A DNA stretch of 64,000 nt from Geothrix sp. (GTDB lineage Bacteria > Acidobacteriota > Holophagae > Holophagales > Holophagaceae). The stretch spans positions 1-64,000 of the forward strand of contig JAUXSE010000052.1 of NCBI GenBank assembly GCA_030681515.1. Reading direction: 5' to 3'. Made by a program: the position numbers and the translations under genes. The notes beneath the pieces are model-generated. The model was not told the DNA's origin. It did not search any database and was given only the letters and a program-made list of their open reading frames with translations. This document shows, piece after piece, positions 35,290-45,706 of this stretch. How positions within the stretch are numbered: the first letter of the stretch is position 1; the number at the start of each line of letters is the position of its first letter.

Positions 35290-37302
35290 TCACATCGCGG
35301 CTGGAGGATCCTGGAGCAGCCCAGCCAGTTCATTGGCGGTGGCCACGGGCGCGGCGCAGGTCCGCCCACGGCAGACAAAGGCCAGGGCCCGTCCACCGGC
35401 CGGGCCGCGCCCCTCGTGGAGTGGCAGCAACTGATCGCCGGACACCGACAGCACGCGTCCCGGCAGGAACCGGCGATGCACCTCGCAGAGCATCTCGCGC
35501 ACCCCGGCATCGGCCGGATCCCCCGACAGGGCCACCTCCAGCGGATCGCGCAAGGCCAGGTCCAGGACGCCCAGCAGCCCCAGGAAGGCCCGTGGCGCCC
35601 GCTGCATCCAGGGCCCGAAGCAGCGCAGGGTCCCTTCGGCCGCCGAATGGAAATCCTCCCGCTGGAGGTGACGCGAAAGACGCAGCAGGGCCCGCGCCGC
35701 CAGGGTGTTGCCGCCGGGAATGGCGTTGTCGAAGCCCGGTTTCTGCCGGAAGATCAGGTCCGCCTGGCCGGACTCCGTGCTGTAGAAACCACCTTCAACC
35801 GGATCGTGGAACCGGGCCAGCAGACCCTTTGCGAGATCCTCTGCCCATCGCAGCCAGGCCGGGTCGAATCCAGCTTCATAGAGGTCCACCAGGCCCTCGA
35901 TCACGGCCGCATCATCCTCCAGGAAGCCCGGCGTGTGCGCCCGGCCCTGCCGCCACACCCGCAGCAGACGGTCCCCTCGCCAAAGTTCGCGCTGGAGAAA
36001 CCGGGCACAGGCCTCCGCGGCCGCGAGGTAGCGGGGATCCCCCAGCACCTGGTACCCGCGGGCCAGGGCCGACAACGCCAGCCCGTTCCAGGCAGCCAGC
36101 ACCTTGTCGTCCTTGCCGGGGCGCACCCGGCGGTCCCGCCAGATCCGCAGGCGCTCCCGCAGCAATTGATCTTCTCCCTCGGGAAGCGAAGCTTCCCGAG
36201 CACAGGAAAAGCGGTGGAGGACGCTTGTCCCATGTTCGAAGCTGCCGTCTTCCGTGATGCCGAAGGCCGTGCAGAAGCGCCCACCATCGGCTTCGCCCAG
36301 GGCCTCCCGCACCTCCGCCGGGGTGAAGACATAGAACTTCCCCTCCTCGCCCTCGCTATCGGCATCCTCGCTGGAATGGAAGCCACCGCTGGGATCGCAG
36401 AGGTCGCGCAGCAGGTAGTCCAGGGTCTCCCGGGCCACCTGGGCGTAGCGGGCCTCGCCCGTGGCCTGGAAGGCCGTCAGGTAGCAGCCGGCAAGCTGGG
36501 CGTTGTCGTAGAGCATCTTCTCGAAGTGGGGCACCAGCCACTGGCCATCCACGCTGTAGCGGGCGAAACCCCCGCCCAGGTGGTCGTACATGCCGCCCTC
36601 CCACATGGCGTCCAGGGTGCGGAGGGCCATGGCCCGGTCCTCGTCCGTGCCGCGGACCAGGATCAGCTCGACCGCCATCTGCTGCGGGAATTTTGGCGCG
36701 GGACCGAATCCGCCCCATCGCGCATCGAAGCCCCGGCGGAGCTGGGCCAGGGCCGAGTCCAACCAGGTGGCGTCCGGCCTTTCGGTCCCGGCTTCCACCG
36801 TGGCCTGCCGCCGCAATTCGTCCGCGAGCTTTCCCGCCTGTCCGACCAGGCCAGCCCGATCCTCCCGCCACAACTCGGCAATGCGCTTGAGCAGGGGGAT
36901 GAAGCCGGGCATCCCGCCCCGCGGCTCGGGGGGGAAGTAGGTGCCACCGTAGAAGGGCTCCAGATCCGGCGTGAGCCATACACTCATGGGCCAACCGCCG
37001 CGGCCCGTGAGCGTCTGCACCGCGTCCATGTAGAGATCGTCGAGGTCCGGCCGCTCCTCGCGATCCACCTTGATGCTCACGAAGTGGGCGTTCAGCACCT
37101 CGGCCACGGCGGGCGTCTCGAAACTTTCCCGTTCCATGACGTGGCACCAGTGGCAGGCGCTGTAACCGATGCTGAGGAAGATGGGCTTCTGTTCCGCCTT
37201 GGCCCTGGCCAGAGCCTCCTCGCCCCAGGGATGCCAGTCCACGGGGTTGTGGGCATGTTGGAGCAGGTAGGGACTGAGGCTTTGCGAAAGGCGGTTGGGC
37301 AT
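35290..37302 (-). CDS. YyaL/SSP411-type thioredoxin-domain protein
   Basis: 670 aa, full length for the DUF255 family. N-terminal thioredoxin-like domain with [19 protein letters not shown] (CXXC = CHWC) and a long (alpha/alpha)6-barrel part resembling N-acylglucosamine 2-epimerase. Despite wide conservation the reaction is not established. A perfect 10-bp hairpin with GAA loop (36178-36200) lies in the coding region near [12 protein letters not shown]. Confidence 0.9.
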   Translation of the reverse strand: MPNRLSQSLSPYLLQHAHNPVDWHPWGEEALARAKAEQKPIFLSIGYSACHWCHVMERESFETPAVAEVLNAHFVSIKVDREERPDLDDLYMDAVQTLTGRGGWPMSVWLTPDLEPFYGGTYFPPEPRGGMPGFIPLLKRIAELWREDRAGLVGQAGKLADELRRQATVEAGTERPDATWLDSALAQLRRGFDARWGGFGPAPKFPQQMAVELILVRGTDEDRAMALRTLDAMWEGGMYDHLGGGFARYSVDGQWLVPHFEKMLYDNAQLAGCYLTAFQATGEARYAQVARETLDYLLRDLCDPSGGFHSSEDADSEGEEGKFYVFTPAEVREALGEADGGRFCTAFGITEDGSFEHGTSVLHRFSCAREASLPEGEDQLLRERLRIWRDRRVRPGKDDKVLAAWNGLALSALARGYQVLGDPRYLAAAEACARFLQRELWRGDRLLRVWRQGRAHTPGFLEDDAAVIEGLVDLYEAGFDPAWLRWAEDLAKGLLARFHDPVEGGFYSTESGQADLIFRQKPGFDNAIPGGNTLAARALLRLSRHLQREDFHSAAEGTLRCFGPWMQRAPRAFLGLLGVLDLALRDPLEVALSGDPADAGVREMLCEVHRRFLPGRVLSVSGDQLLPLHEGRGPAGGRALAFVCRGRTCAAPVATANELAGLLQDPPAAM
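36178..36200. repeat. Intragenic hairpin with GAA triloop
   Basis: CTCGGGAAGC / GCTTCCCGAG with loop GAA, inside the YyaL gene. On the coding strand the loop reads TTC, as in the intergenic members. Confidence 0.55.
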
Positions 37303-37406
37303 AATCCCGACTCCATCGGTCAGGATTATGCCCGAGGATTCCTTTTCCGTCCGGGGAATGTCCCCGCCACCCCATACAATGGGTGTTTGGCCTGCCCCGG
37401 AGCCCC

Positions 37407-38765
37407 ATGTTCGACAGCCTTTCCCAGAAGCTCAGCCAGGCGATGAAGGCCCTCCGGGGCCAGTCGAGGTTGACCGAAGCCAACCTTGATGCCGTGCTGC
37501 GCGAAGTGCGCATGGCCCTGCTGGAGGCCGATGTCCATGTGAGCGTGGCCCGCACCTTCCTCCAGCGGGTGAAGGAGAAGGCCCTCGGCGCGGAAGTCAT
37601 GCAGGGGCTCAATCCGGCCCAGGCCTTCATTGACATCGTCCACCGCGAACTGGTGGAGATCATGGGCGGCCAGGCCCCCGAACACCCCATCACCTTCGCG
37701 TCCAGGCCGCCAACGGTGGTGATGATGGTGGGTCTCCAGGGCGCGGGAAAAACCACCACCTGCGGCAAGCTGGCGGTGTTCCTCAAGAAACTGGGGCGTT
37801 CGCCCCTGCTGGTGCCCGCGGACGTGTATCGTCCGGCGGCCATCGAGCAGCTGCGCGTGGTGGCGAAAGACGCCGGCGTGCCCTCGTTCCACACGGACGA
37901 GAAGGATCCCGTCGCCATCTGCGCCGCGGCCGTGGCCGAGGCCCGGCTCAAGGGCTGGGACGTGGTGGTGCTGGATACCGCCGGTCGCCTGCACCTGGAC
38001 GACACGCTGATGGAGGAGCTGGTCCGCATCAAGGCCGCCACTTCACCGGACGAGATCCTTTTCGTGGCGGACGCCATGACGGGCCAGGACGCGGTCCGCA
38101 GCGCCTCGGCCTTCCACGGGAAGCTCGGCATCACCGGCGTGGTGCTCACCAAGACCGATGGCGACACCCGCGGCGGCGCGGCCTTCAGCATCAAGCAGGC
38201 CACGGGCCAGCCCCTGAAATTCGTGGGCGAGGGCGAGAAGCTGGAGGACTTCCAGCGCTTCCATCCGGACCGCATGGCCCAGCGCATCCTCGGCATGGGC
38301 GATGTCCTCAGCCTCATCGAGCACGCCAAGGACAAGCTCGACGAGAAGGACGCGGAGGCCATGGCCAGGCGCATGGCCAAGAACCAGTTCACCCTGGAGG
38401 ACATGCGCAAGCAGTTCCAGCAGGTGCAGAAGCTCGGTTCCATGAGCAAGATCCTCGGGATGTTGCCGGGGCTGGGGCAGATGAAGGATCAACTGGCGAG
38501 CGTGGCCACGGACAAGCGCATCAAGCACCTGGAGGCCATCATCAATTCCATGACCGCCACCGAGCGGGCCAACCACAACCTGCTGGACGGCAAGCGCAAA
38601 CGCCGCATCTCCGCGGGCTGCGGCCGCCCCGTGAGCGAGATCAACCAGCTCATCAAGCAGTTCGTGGAAACGAAGAAGATGATGGGCCAGATGAACGATC
38701 CCAAGTTCATGGCCCGCATGCAGCGCATGGCCAAAATGGGCGGCGGGCCCAACCTTCCCTTCTAG
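37407..38765 (+). CDS. ffh: Signal recognition particle protein Ffh
   Basis: 452 aa from ATG ([19 protein letters not shown]). Binds signal peptides and 4.5S RNA for co-translational membrane targeting. N-domain, GTPase G-domain ([37 protein letters not shown]) and the Met-rich M-domain ([31 protein letters not shown]) are all seen. Upstream of the rpsP-khpA-rimM set, a common arrangement, separated by a TPR gene. No 4.5S RNA gene spotted nearby. Confidence 0.96.
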   Translation: MFDSLSQKLSQAMKALRGQSRLTEANLDAVLREVRMALLEADVHVSVARTFLQRVKEKALGAEVMQGLNPAQAFIDIVHRELVEIMGGQAPEHPITFASRPPTVVMMVGLQGAGKTTTCGKLAVFLKKLGRSPLLVPADVYRPAAIEQLRVVAKDAGVPSFHTDEKDPVAICAAAVAEARLKGWDVVVLDTAGRLHLDDTLMEELVRIKAATSPDEILFVADAMTGQDAVRSASAFHGKLGITGVVLTKTDGDTRGGAAFSIKQATGQPLKFVGEGEKLEDFQRFHPDRMAQRILGMGDVLSLIEHAKDKLDEKDAEAMARRMAKNQFTLEDMRKQFQQVQKLGSMSKILGMLPGLGQMKDQLASVATDKRIKHLEAIINSMTATERANHNLLDGKRKRRISAGCGRPVSEINQLIKQFVETKKMMGQMNDPKFMARMQRMAKMGGGPNLPF

Positions 38766-38774
38766 GCCCCAACG

Positions 38775-40262
38775 ATGACGGCGGCCCACCCAAACCCCAT
38801 CCGCGCCCGAGTCTGGATCATCCTGGCCGTGTCCATTCTGGGGTTCGGGACGCTGGGTGTGGCGCTCACCCGGCCGTCCAAGGTGGACCGCGTGCTGATC
38901 CTGGCCTCGGCCCTCGACAGCCATGGGCAGGATCTCGGCCCGGGCATGGAGGCCCTGATCGCCGACCACCTCGAGGTGCTCGCCGGAGCCACCGTCACCC
39001 ATGCCGCGGCCCTCCCCGCCGCCGCCGACCTCCAGCGCCTGCCACCCGGCACCTGGCTTCTCCGCTTCCAGGGCCGTCGCGAAGGCGATCTCCTCTCCCT
39101 GGCCGTGGAGTGGAACACCGCCTCCCGGGTGCTGTCTGGACAGCCTTGGACGGCAGAGGCAGCTCCCGTCCAGGAACCCGCTCGTTCCATGGACGCCTTC
39201 ATCCGCCGTTGGCCCCTCACGTTGCGCCACCGCTACCAGCGGGAGCTGGTGCCGAGGTCTCCGGCCCGCTTCTGGTCGCTGTTGGAGGCCATGTCCATTC
39301 GCGACGACCACGAAGCCACGGCCCATCTGGCCGCCTCCCAGCGGCTGGCCGAGGATGAACCCCAGTGCGCCACGGCCTGGACGACCCTCGGAGACCACCT
39401 CTACCGCAGCCTGTGGGTCAACCCCAACGAGGCGGGGGTCGGGCTGAACTCCCGGACCCACCGGGCCTTCCAGCAGGCCGTGAACCTGGTGCCCGGGCAC
39501 CCGCGGGCCACCTTCCTCTGGTCCCTGATGCTGACGGACACGGGCAACCAGAACACCGCCCTGCATGCCCTCGAAGCGGCTGCCCGCCTTCGACCGGGCA
39601 TCCCGGATCTCTATCACGGATTCGCCTATGCGGGACGCACGGCGGGACTCCTGGAGGGGGCCTACCGGGCCCTGGTCCGGCGAAAGGCCCTGGTGGGGCC
39701 CATGGACGCACCCTCGGCCTGGTTCGCAGAAACCACCTATCTGTACCTGGGGGATCTGGAGGCCTTCGGACAGGAGCTCAGCCGGGCGGCCGCCCTTCGC
39801 CAGGATGCGAGCATCCTTTTCTACCAGGGCTATGTCGCGCTGATGCAGGGAAACCGGGAGCAGGCCCTCCCGTTCATGAGGCGTGGGAGCGGTCCCGACA
39901 GGGGTCCCGCGCCCTTCCGGGATCTATGCCGCGTGTACCTCGCCTACCTGGAGGGCCGGCCCGATGACGGCCTCGCCGAGCTCCGGGAGATTGACGAGAT
40001 CCGCGGGAAACTGCGGATCCCGGATGGGGAGTGGACCTTCAAGGAGGCGGAAGCCTACTCCCTCCTCGGCGATGCGGACCGCGGCGTGGACTGCGCCACC
40101 CGCGCTTTTGTCCAGGGATTCAGCTGCGCGGCCTGGTATGAGGCCTCCCCCTTCCTCGCCAGGGTCCGCGCCCATGCCCGCTGGCCGATGCTGCGCCGGA
40201 ACATCCGCGAGCGGCAGGCGGTGATGGAAGGCAGCTTCCCGCCGGCGGCCTTCACTCCCTGA
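38775..40262 (+). CDS. Membrane-anchored TPR protein
   Basis: 495 aa with an N-terminal membrane helix (about 13-30, WIILAVSILGFGTLGVAL). A domain (35-130) contains ILASALDSHGQDLGPGMEAL and LLRFQGRREGDLLSLAVEWN, which looks like the sugar/peptide-sensing fold often tied to adenylate-cyclase-like TPR proteins. TPR-like helical repeats run from about 170 to 470. Function unknown. Starts 9 nt after ffh, so probably cotranscribed. Confidence 0.7.
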   Translation: MTAAHPNPIRARVWIILAVSILGFGTLGVALTRPSKVDRVLILASALDSHGQDLGPGMEALIADHLEVLAGATVTHAAALPAAADLQRLPPGTWLLRFQGRREGDLLSLAVEWNTASRVLSGQPWTAEAAPVQEPARSMDAFIRRWPLTLRHRYQRELVPRSPARFWSLLEAMSIRDDHEATAHLAASQRLAEDEPQCATAWTTLGDHLYRSLWVNPNEAGVGLNSRTHRAFQQAVNLVPGHPRATFLWSLMLTDTGNQNTALHALEAAARLRPGIPDLYHGFAYAGRTAGLLEGAYRALVRRKALVGPMDAPSAWFAETTYLYLGDLEAFGQELSRAAALRQDASILFYQGYVALMQGNREQALPFMRRGSGPDRGPAPFRDLCRVYLAYLEGRPDDGLAELREIDEIRGKLRIPDGEWTFKEAEAYSLLGDADRGVDCATRAFVQGFSCAAWYEASPFLARVRAHARWPMLRRNIRERQAVMEGSFPPAAFTP

Positions 40263-40319
40263 ATTTCCACTTGGGATGCCATGAATCCCGCGATATACTC
40301 TCCTGCTCAGGGAGTGCCC

Positions 40320-40562
40320 ATGCTTTCCATCCGTCTCGCCCGCAATGGTGCCAAGAAGCGGCCGTTCTACCACATCGTCGTCTCCGAGAATGATCGCATT
40401 CCCACGGGCCAGGCCCTGGAGGTGCTGGGGTTCGTGAACCCCATCGCCGGTTCCGGCGAAGCGGTGCGCATTGACGTGGAGAAGGCGAAGGCCTGGTTGC
40501 AGAAGGGTGCCCAGCCCTCCAAGACCGTGCTCGACCTGTTCAAGAAGAACCAGGTTTTATAG
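40320..40562 (+). CDS. rpsP: 30S ribosomal protein S16
   Basis: 80 aa (MLSIRLARNGAKKRPFYHIV), standard length and sequence for S16 (VVSENDRIPTGQALEVLGFV, VEKAKAWLQKGAQPSKTVLD). GGGAG ribosome site. A hairpin follows before khpA. Confidence 0.97.
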   Translation: MLSIRLARNGAKKRPFYHIVVSENDRIPTGQALEVLGFVNPIAGSGEAVRIDVEKAKAWLQKGAQPSKTVLDLFKKNQVL

Positions 40563-40578
40563 CCCGCCTCAGATCCAT

Positions 40579-40608
40579 GAAAGCCGGGCCAGAGGTCCGG
40601 CTTTCTTT
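40579..40608 (+). terminator. Terminator or attenuator between rpsP and khpA
   Basis: Stem GAAAGCC(GGGCC) / (GGTCC)GGCTTTC with 3-nt loop followed by TTTGTT. Because khpA and rimM continue in the same direction only 16 nt later, it probably lets rpsP be made in excess. Confidence 0.65.
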
Positions 40609-40623
40609 GTTCCCGGAGCGACC

Positions 40624-40878
40624 ATGAACCTCGAAGCCTTCCTGCGCGATGTGCTGACCCCGTTGCTGGACCATCCTGAGGCCTTTCGCGTGGAAATCGC
40701 GGGTGAGGGACGGAAGCGCGATGTGCTGGTCTTCGCCGATCCCCGGGACCGCGGGCGCATCATCGGCAAGCACGGACGCATGATCTCGGCCCTCCGCACC
40801 CTCTGCAAGACGGCTGGGGAGAAGGCGGGCATCATCGTGGATCTGGAGCTTTACGACGAGGATGAACGGGAGGCCTGA
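40624..40878 (+). CDS. khpA: KH-domain RNA-binding protein KhpA
   Basis: 84 aa. Single KH domain with the GXXG loop (GRIIGKHGRMISALRTL). KhpA with KhpB binds small RNAs and mRNAs; the gene normally sits between rpsP and rimM, as here. Ends TGATG, overlapping rimM by one base. Confidence 0.92.
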   Translation: MNLEAFLRDVLTPLLDHPEAFRVEIAGEGRKRDVLVFADPRDRGRIIGKHGRMISALRTLCKTAGEKAGIIVDLELYDEDEREA

Positions 40879-41423
40879 TGCTGCTCGCAGGTCATCTCGC
40901 GAAGATCCAGGGGCTCAAGGGCGAGTTCCTGTTCCACTCGGTCATGGATGAGCCGGATCGTCTGGAGGGCATGCAGGGCCTGATCCTGGCCCCGCCCCAT
41001 CAGGACCTGGACCATGCCGAGGCCGAGCCTCCCGCCCGCGCCGTATCCCTCCGCAGTTTCCGCTGGCACCAGGATCGCCCCTGCCTCGCCTTCACGGACG
41101 CGCCCGACCGCACCACGGCGGAACCCCTCAAGGGCTGGGCGCTGTGGATGCCCGAGGCCGCCGCGGAACTGGGCGAAGGCCAGAGTTTCCGCCACCAGTG
41201 GATCGGCTGCGAAGTCTTCCTGGCAGGCCGGAAAGTGGGCGAAGTGCTCCGCCTGGATGCCGGGCCCGCGGGCTACGACATGGTGGTGATGCGCGATCTG
41301 CGACCCGGCCGGACCGGCCAGCGGGACATCCCCTACATCAAGACCTGGTGGACCCTGGATCTGCCGAACCGCCGCCTGGACCTGGACCCGCCCGAGGGCC
41401 TGCTGGACGTCAACCAGATTTGA
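40878..41423 (+). CDS. rimM: Ribosome maturation factor RimM
   Basis: 181 aa. Helps 30S head assembly by binding S19. N-terminal GHLAKIQGLKGEFLFHSVMD (RimM domain, GXxxGLKGE) and C-terminal PRC-barrel (CEVFLAGRKVGEVLRLDAGP, IPYIKTWWTLDLPNRRLDLD, PEGLLDVN). The usual next gene, trmD, is missing; a DUF4442 gene takes its place. Confidence 0.92.
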   Translation: MLLAGHLAKIQGLKGEFLFHSVMDEPDRLEGMQGLILAPPHQDLDHAEAEPPARAVSLRSFRWHQDRPCLAFTDAPDRTTAEPLKGWALWMPEAAAELGEGQSFRHQWIGCEVFLAGRKVGEVLRLDAGPAGYDMVVMRDLRPGRTGQRDIPYIKTWWTLDLPNRRLDLDPPEGLLDVNQI

Positions 41424-41434
41424 GGTGCTGACCC

Positions 41435-41920
41435 ATGGAAGCCACCCTGCAACGGTTCAAGCAGACCTGGGGCATGCGCCTGTTCGGCTGGCTGAAGATC
41501 CCCCTGCTGGCCTCGGTGCGTCCCGTCGTGGTCGAGCTCAGCGAGACCCGCTGCGTGGTCCGCGTCCCGCTCCGCCGCTGGACCCGCAATCACCTCGGCT
41601 CGATGTACTTCGGGGCCCTGGCCATCGGGGCCGACTGCGCCGGGGGTCTGCTGGCCATGGAACAGATCAAGCGCTCCGGCGGCAAGGTCGGCCTGGTCTT
41701 CAAGGCCTTCCAGGCCCAGTTCCTCAAGCGTCCCGAATCCGACGTCTACTTCATCTGCGAGGAGGGTGAGGCCATCCGGGACCAGGTGCGGCGCGCCCTC
41801 GAATCCGTGGAGCGCATCACCGAGCCCATGCACATCCAGGCAGCCGTGAAAACCCCGGACGGAACCTTCGAGCCCGTGGCGGAGTTCATGCTGGAGCTGA
41901 GCCTGAAACGGAAAAGCTAG
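41435..41920 (+). CDS. DUF4442 hotdog-fold protein
   Basis: 161 aa. LLASVRPVVVELSETRCVVR, RRWTRNHLGSMYFGALAIGADCAGGLL fits the PaaI/DUF4442 hotdog family, putative acyl-CoA thioesterases. Follows rimM after 11 nt. A second distant member is at 48038. Catalysis not shown. Confidence 0.82.
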   Translation: MEATLQRFKQTWGMRLFGWLKIPLLASVRPVVVELSETRCVVRVPLRRWTRNHLGSMYFGALAIGADCAGGLLAMEQIKRSGGKVGLVFKAFQAQFLKRPESDVYFICEEGEAIRDQVRRALESVERITEPMHIQAAVKTPDGTFEPVAEFMLELSLKRKS

Positions 41921-41937
41921 GCCCATCCGGAAATTCA

Positions 41938-42175
41938 GTGCCTCAAAAAAGCGGAACACAGAGGACACAGAGGGCCCCAGAAGACACAGAGAAAAGCGCT
42001 GGTCGCGGAATTCACAGAAGGAAGCCGGAAGGCACGGAAAACGGCAGGGGCGTCCGCTCCGAAAGCACGAGCTGGATCCCGGGGGCGGCGGGCCCGTGCG
42101 GCGAGCATCACGGCCCATTCCGCGTCCTCTGTGGAATTCCGTGTCTTCCGTGACCAGCCTTTGAGCGGAAATTGG
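41938..42175. repeat. Large palindromic intergenic element A
   Basis: Non-coding stretch of about 240 bp starting with AACACAGAGGACACAGAGGG, then GCTGGTCGCGGAATTCACAG, GGAAGCCGGAAGGCACGG, a GC-rich core, and on the right CCTCTGTGGAATTCCGTG and TCTTCCGTGACCAGC. The outer words are complementary, so the element is palindromic. It shares its core and right half with element B at 57019-57356. Confidence 0.7.
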
Positions 42176-42236
42176 GGTGTCCACTTGGGCGGAACCACCC
42201 CGCGGCCGAGATGAAGGAGGATGAATCCATCGAAGG

Positions 42237-44012
42237 TTATTTCAGGTCAATCTCGAAGGGCATGCGGGCATAGACGCCGCGGGGATCATTCAGGGCCGAA
42301 AGCCTTTCCAGCTGGACCTTGAAGGCTTCCGCCAATTGATCCACTGGACCGGCCTTGGTGAGCTTCCGTGGCTTGCCCTGACCGATGTTCTTGAGCAGTT
42401 CCTTGAAGGCATCGGGTTCCCGCTCTGGGCCTACCACGGTGAAGTCGCCCTCGGCCTTGGCCAGCTTCGCGGCATGCTTCACCGCGGCGCCCAGGCCGCC
42501 GATCTCATCCACCAGCCTCAGCTTCAGGGCCTCCTGCCCGGACCAGACCCGGCCCTGGGCAATCTCGTGGACCGCCTCCTTCGGGATCTTCCGGCTGTCG
42601 GCCACCTTGGCGATGAACTGATCATAGATGTGATCCACCAGGCCCTGGATGCGGTTCAACTCCACATCGTTCTTGGGCCGGGTCAGCGTCATGGGGTTGG
42701 CCAGCTTCGCGGTCTGGACGCTGTCCCAGGTGATGCCGTGGTCATTGGCCAGCTTCTTCACATTGGGCAGCAACCCGAAGACGCCGATGGAGCCGGTGAT
42801 GGTGCTGGGCTCCGCGAAGATCCGGTCGCCGTAGGTGCTGATCCAGTAGCCACCGGAAGCGGCCAGGTGGCCCATGGAGACCACCAGCGGCTTCACCTTC
42901 TTGGTGAGGACCACTTCCCGCTGAATGAGCTCCGAGGCCGAGGCGCTGCCGCCGGGGCTGTTCACGCGCAGCACCACGGCCTTGACCCGCTCATCCAGCC
43001 GCAGGCGCCGCAGTTCGCGGCTGACCCGTTCCCCGCCCACCTGGCTGGACTTGCCCTCGCCGTCCACGATCTCGCCTTCGGCCACCAGCACGGCGATGCG
43101 GGTCTTGCCCGTCTTGCCCTCGCCGGGAATGCCGGCATAGGTGGCCAGGGTGATCTGGGGGAAATCCTTGTCCTTTGCCTGCTTGCCGGCCAGCTTCTTC
43201 AGCTCGTCGAGCACCTCGTCATAGGGCGCGATGCGATCCACCAGGCCGAGCTTCTTCGCATCTTCGGCTTCAAGAAGACCCTTCTCATCCGCGATGACCT
43301 GCAGATCCCCGGGGGTTTTCTTGCGGTCCCCGGCCACGGTGTCCTTCCACTCGCCCCAGATGTCATTCAGCAGCTTCTGGATCTGCTCCCGGTTGGGCTC
43401 GCTCATGCGATCGGTGATGAAGGGCTCCACCGCGCTCTTGTACTTGCCCACCCGCGTGACCTGCACCTCCACGCCGTACTTCTTGAAGGCCTCCCCGAAG
43501 AACATGGGCTCGCTGGCCAGGCCATTCACCTCCATCCCGCCGAAGGGGTTGATGAACACCGTCGTGGCGCCAGCCGCCAGGTAGTAGTCCCACTTGCCCC
43601 AGGCCAGGTTGTAGGCCAGCACCGGCTTCTTCGCCTTGAACCGCTGGATCGCCTCCCGCAGCTCGCGCAGCTGCGCGGGGCCGGCGCCCTGGAGATTCCC
43701 CGTGATGAACAGGGCCGTGATGCGGGAGTCGGAGGCCGCGCGGTCCAGGGCCTCGATGGCCACCGGCAGGGCCTGGCTCCGGCTGCCGCCGCCTCGCAGC
43801 GCCTCGCTGAGCGCCTCGCCGGGCTCAGGGTCGCGTTCCCCGTCGGATAGGCTCGTGTCCAGGTCCAAGACCAGCACCGCCTTGCCCGGCACCGTGGGCT
43901 TGGCCGAGGATCCAATGGCCGCCATCAGGCCCAGGAACAGGACGAAGGCCAGGCCCCCGGCCACGACCAGGGCCAGCAGGGCGGCGAAGAAACTCTTGAA
44001 AAAGGCCTTCAT
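42237..44012 (-). CDS. sppA: Signal peptide peptidase SppA (67-kDa type)
   Basis: 591 aa from ATG at 44012 (GGAGCTGCC before it). N-terminal membrane helix (about 8-34). Two tandem S49 domains: catalytic Lys about K192 (VGKYKSAVEPF) and nucleophile Ser about S386 (HLAASGGYWIS), as in E. coli SppA. Degrades cleaved signal peptides in the membrane. Divergent from the bacilliredoxin gene. Confidence 0.93.
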   Translation of the reverse strand: MKAFFKSFFAALLALVVAGGLAFVLFLGLMAAIGSSAKPTVPGKAVLVLDLDTSLSDGERDPEPGEALSEALRGGGSRSQALPVAIEALDRAASDSRITALFITGNLQGAGPAQLRELREAIQRFKAKKPVLAYNLAWGKWDYYLAAGATTVFINPFGGMEVNGLASEPMFFGEAFKKYGVEVQVTRVGKYKSAVEPFITDRMSEPNREQIQKLLNDIWGEWKDTVAGDRKKTPGDLQVIADEKGLLEAEDAKKLGLVDRIAPYDEVLDELKKLAGKQAKDKDFPQITLATYAGIPGEGKTGKTRIAVLVAEGEIVDGEGKSSQVGGERVSRELRRLRLDERVKAVVLRVNSPGGSASASELIQREVVLTKKVKPLVVSMGHLAASGGYWISTYGDRIFAEPSTITGSIGVFGLLPNVKKLANDHGITWDSVQTAKLANPMTLTRPKNDVELNRIQGLVDHIYDQFIAKVADSRKIPKEAVHEIAQGRVWSGQEALKLRLVDEIGGLGAAVKHAAKLAKAEGDFTVVGPEREPDAFKELLKNIGQGKPRKLTKAGPVDQLAEAFKVQLERLSALNDPRGVYARMPFEIDLK

Positions 44013-44093
44013 GGCAGCTCCGAAAGAACCGACCCAGGATCGCACGACACCTAACTGGATCAATCTTGACTTGATTGGTAAACTTTTCTTCTC

Positions 44094-44534
44094 ATGGAGA
44101 ACCCCGTGTCCAACTACCCCGAACATATGGTCGCCCCGATGCGCGACGAACTGGTGCAGGTCGGCTTCCAGCAGCTCCTGACCCCCACCCAGGTGGACGC
44201 GGCCCTGCAGAAGTCCGGAACCACCCTGCTGGTGGTCAACAGCGTCTGTGGCTGCGCCGCCGCCGGGGCCCGCCCCGGCGTCGCCGAGGCCCTGCGCTCC
44301 CAGGATCTGCGCTTCGACCACCTGGTCACGGTCTTCGCGGGCATGGAGAAGGAGGCCACGGCCCAGGCCCGCGAGTATTTCGAGGGCGCCATGCCCACCA
44401 GCCCCCAGGCCGCGATCATCCAGGACGGCCAGCTGGTCCACCTCATGCAGCGCCAGGATTTCCTGGGCCACAGCCCCGAAGAGATCGCCGCCACCCTGCG
44501 GGACGCCTACCGGCGGACCATCGCCGCGAGCTGA
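44094..44534 (+). CDS. BrxA/BrxB-family bacilliredoxin
   Basis: 146 aa. DUF1094/YphP family with the CGC active site (C52-G-C54 in VNSVCGCAAAGARPGV) and FAGMEKEATAQAREYF. In Bacillus these proteins remove bacillithiol from mixed disulfides; whether this organism makes bacillithiol is not known from the window. Confidence 0.93.
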   Translation: MENPVSNYPEHMVAPMRDELVQVGFQQLLTPTQVDAALQKSGTTLLVVNSVCGCAAAGARPGVAEALRSQDLRFDHLVTVFAGMEKEATAQAREYFEGAMPTSPQAAIIQDGQLVHLMQRQDFLGHSPEEIAATLRDAYRRTIAAS

Positions 44535-44587
44535 TCGAGCCGCCCTGGGGACATGAAGTAGGCTGATCCCTGGAGAGACCGCCCCCG

Positions 44588-45706
44588 ATGCCCAAGCCCC
44601 TGTCCCACTTCAGGATCGTGGACCTGTCCTGCGTGCTCGCCGGTCCCTTCGCCACCCAGCTGCTGGCGGATCTCGGCGCCGAGGTGCAGAAGCTGGAGCC
44701 CCCCGAGGGCGATCCCACGCGGGGCTGGGGTCCACCCTTCGAGGACGGTGATGCCGGTGAGACCGCCTACTTCCGCTGCGCCAACCGGGGCAAGCGCAGC
44801 CGCGCCATTGATCTGCACACCGAGGCCGGAAAGGGCACGCTCTTCGAGCTGCTGAAGGACGCGGACGTGCTGGTGGAGAATTTCCGCGCCGATTCCGCGG
44901 ATCGCCTGGGCCTGGGCTGGAAGCGGCTCCACGCGAAATTTCCGAAACTCATCCTGGCTTCGGTGCGCGGCTTCGCCTCGGATGTCACCGCCTCCCGGCG
45001 GGCCGGCTACGACTTCATCATCCAGGCCGAAAGCGGCTGGATGGCCATCACCGGCGAACCCGAAGGCCAACCCATGAAAGTGGGAGTGGCCCTGGTGGAC
45101 GTGCTGGCGGGGCTCTACTGCGCCAACGGCATCCAGGCCGCCCTCCTCCACCGGGAGCGCACCGGCGAAGCCATCCACATCGAGGTCCCCCTCATGGAGG
45201 CCGCCCTGGCGGGCCTGGTGAACGTGGCCGCCGGCACGCTCATGACGGGAACCCCCCCCAAACGCTGGGGCAACGCCCACCCCCAGATCGTGCCCTACCA
45301 ATCCTTCCGGTGCAGCGATGGGGACCTGGCCATCGGCGTGGGCAGCGACCGCCAGTTCGAGGTACTGGCCATGTGGCTGGGTCTGGATCTGGAGGCCCGC
45401 CCCGAATGGAAGAAGAACCGGGGAAGGGTGAAGGACCGCGAAGAACTCGTCGCGCTCATCGAGGCCCGCACCAAGGCCAGCACCGTGGAAGAGGTGCTGG
45501 CCATGTGCGAAGCCAACGCCATCCCCGCCAGCCGCGTGCGCAGCGTGGACGAGGTGCTGTTCCGCCAGGGCGGATCCCTGCACAACCTGCTGCAGCCGCT
45601 GTACGACGTGGAGACCAACACGGTGGTGCCCACCCTGGCCACACCCCTGCTCCTGAACGGCGAGCGGGCCTGCGCGCTCCTGCCGCCCCCCCGCTGGAAG
45701 CCATGA
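44588..45706 (+). CDS. Family III CoA-transferase (CaiB/BaiF)
   Basis: 372 aa. FRIVDLSCVLAGPFATQLLADLGAEVQKLE is the family N-terminus, with ENFRADSADRLGLG and the central RAGYDFIIQAESGWMAITGE. Transfers CoA between carboxylic acids; donor and acceptor cannot be read from the sequence. The next gene starts within its stop codon (ATGA). Confidence 0.9.
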   Translation: MPKPLSHFRIVDLSCVLAGPFATQLLADLGAEVQKLEPPEGDPTRGWGPPFEDGDAGETAYFRCANRGKRSRAIDLHTEAGKGTLFELLKDADVLVENFRADSADRLGLGWKRLHAKFPKLILASVRGFASDVTASRRAGYDFIIQAESGWMAITGEPEGQPMKVGVALVDVLAGLYCANGIQAALLHRERTGEAIHIEVPLMEAALAGLVNVAAGTLMTGTPPKRWGNAHPQIVPYQSFRCSDGDLAIGVGSDRQFEVLAMWLGLDLEARPEWKKNRGRVKDREELVALIEARTKASTVEEVLAMCEANAIPASRVRSVDEVLFRQGGSLHNLLQPLYDVETNTVVPTLATPLLLNGERACALLPPPRWKP

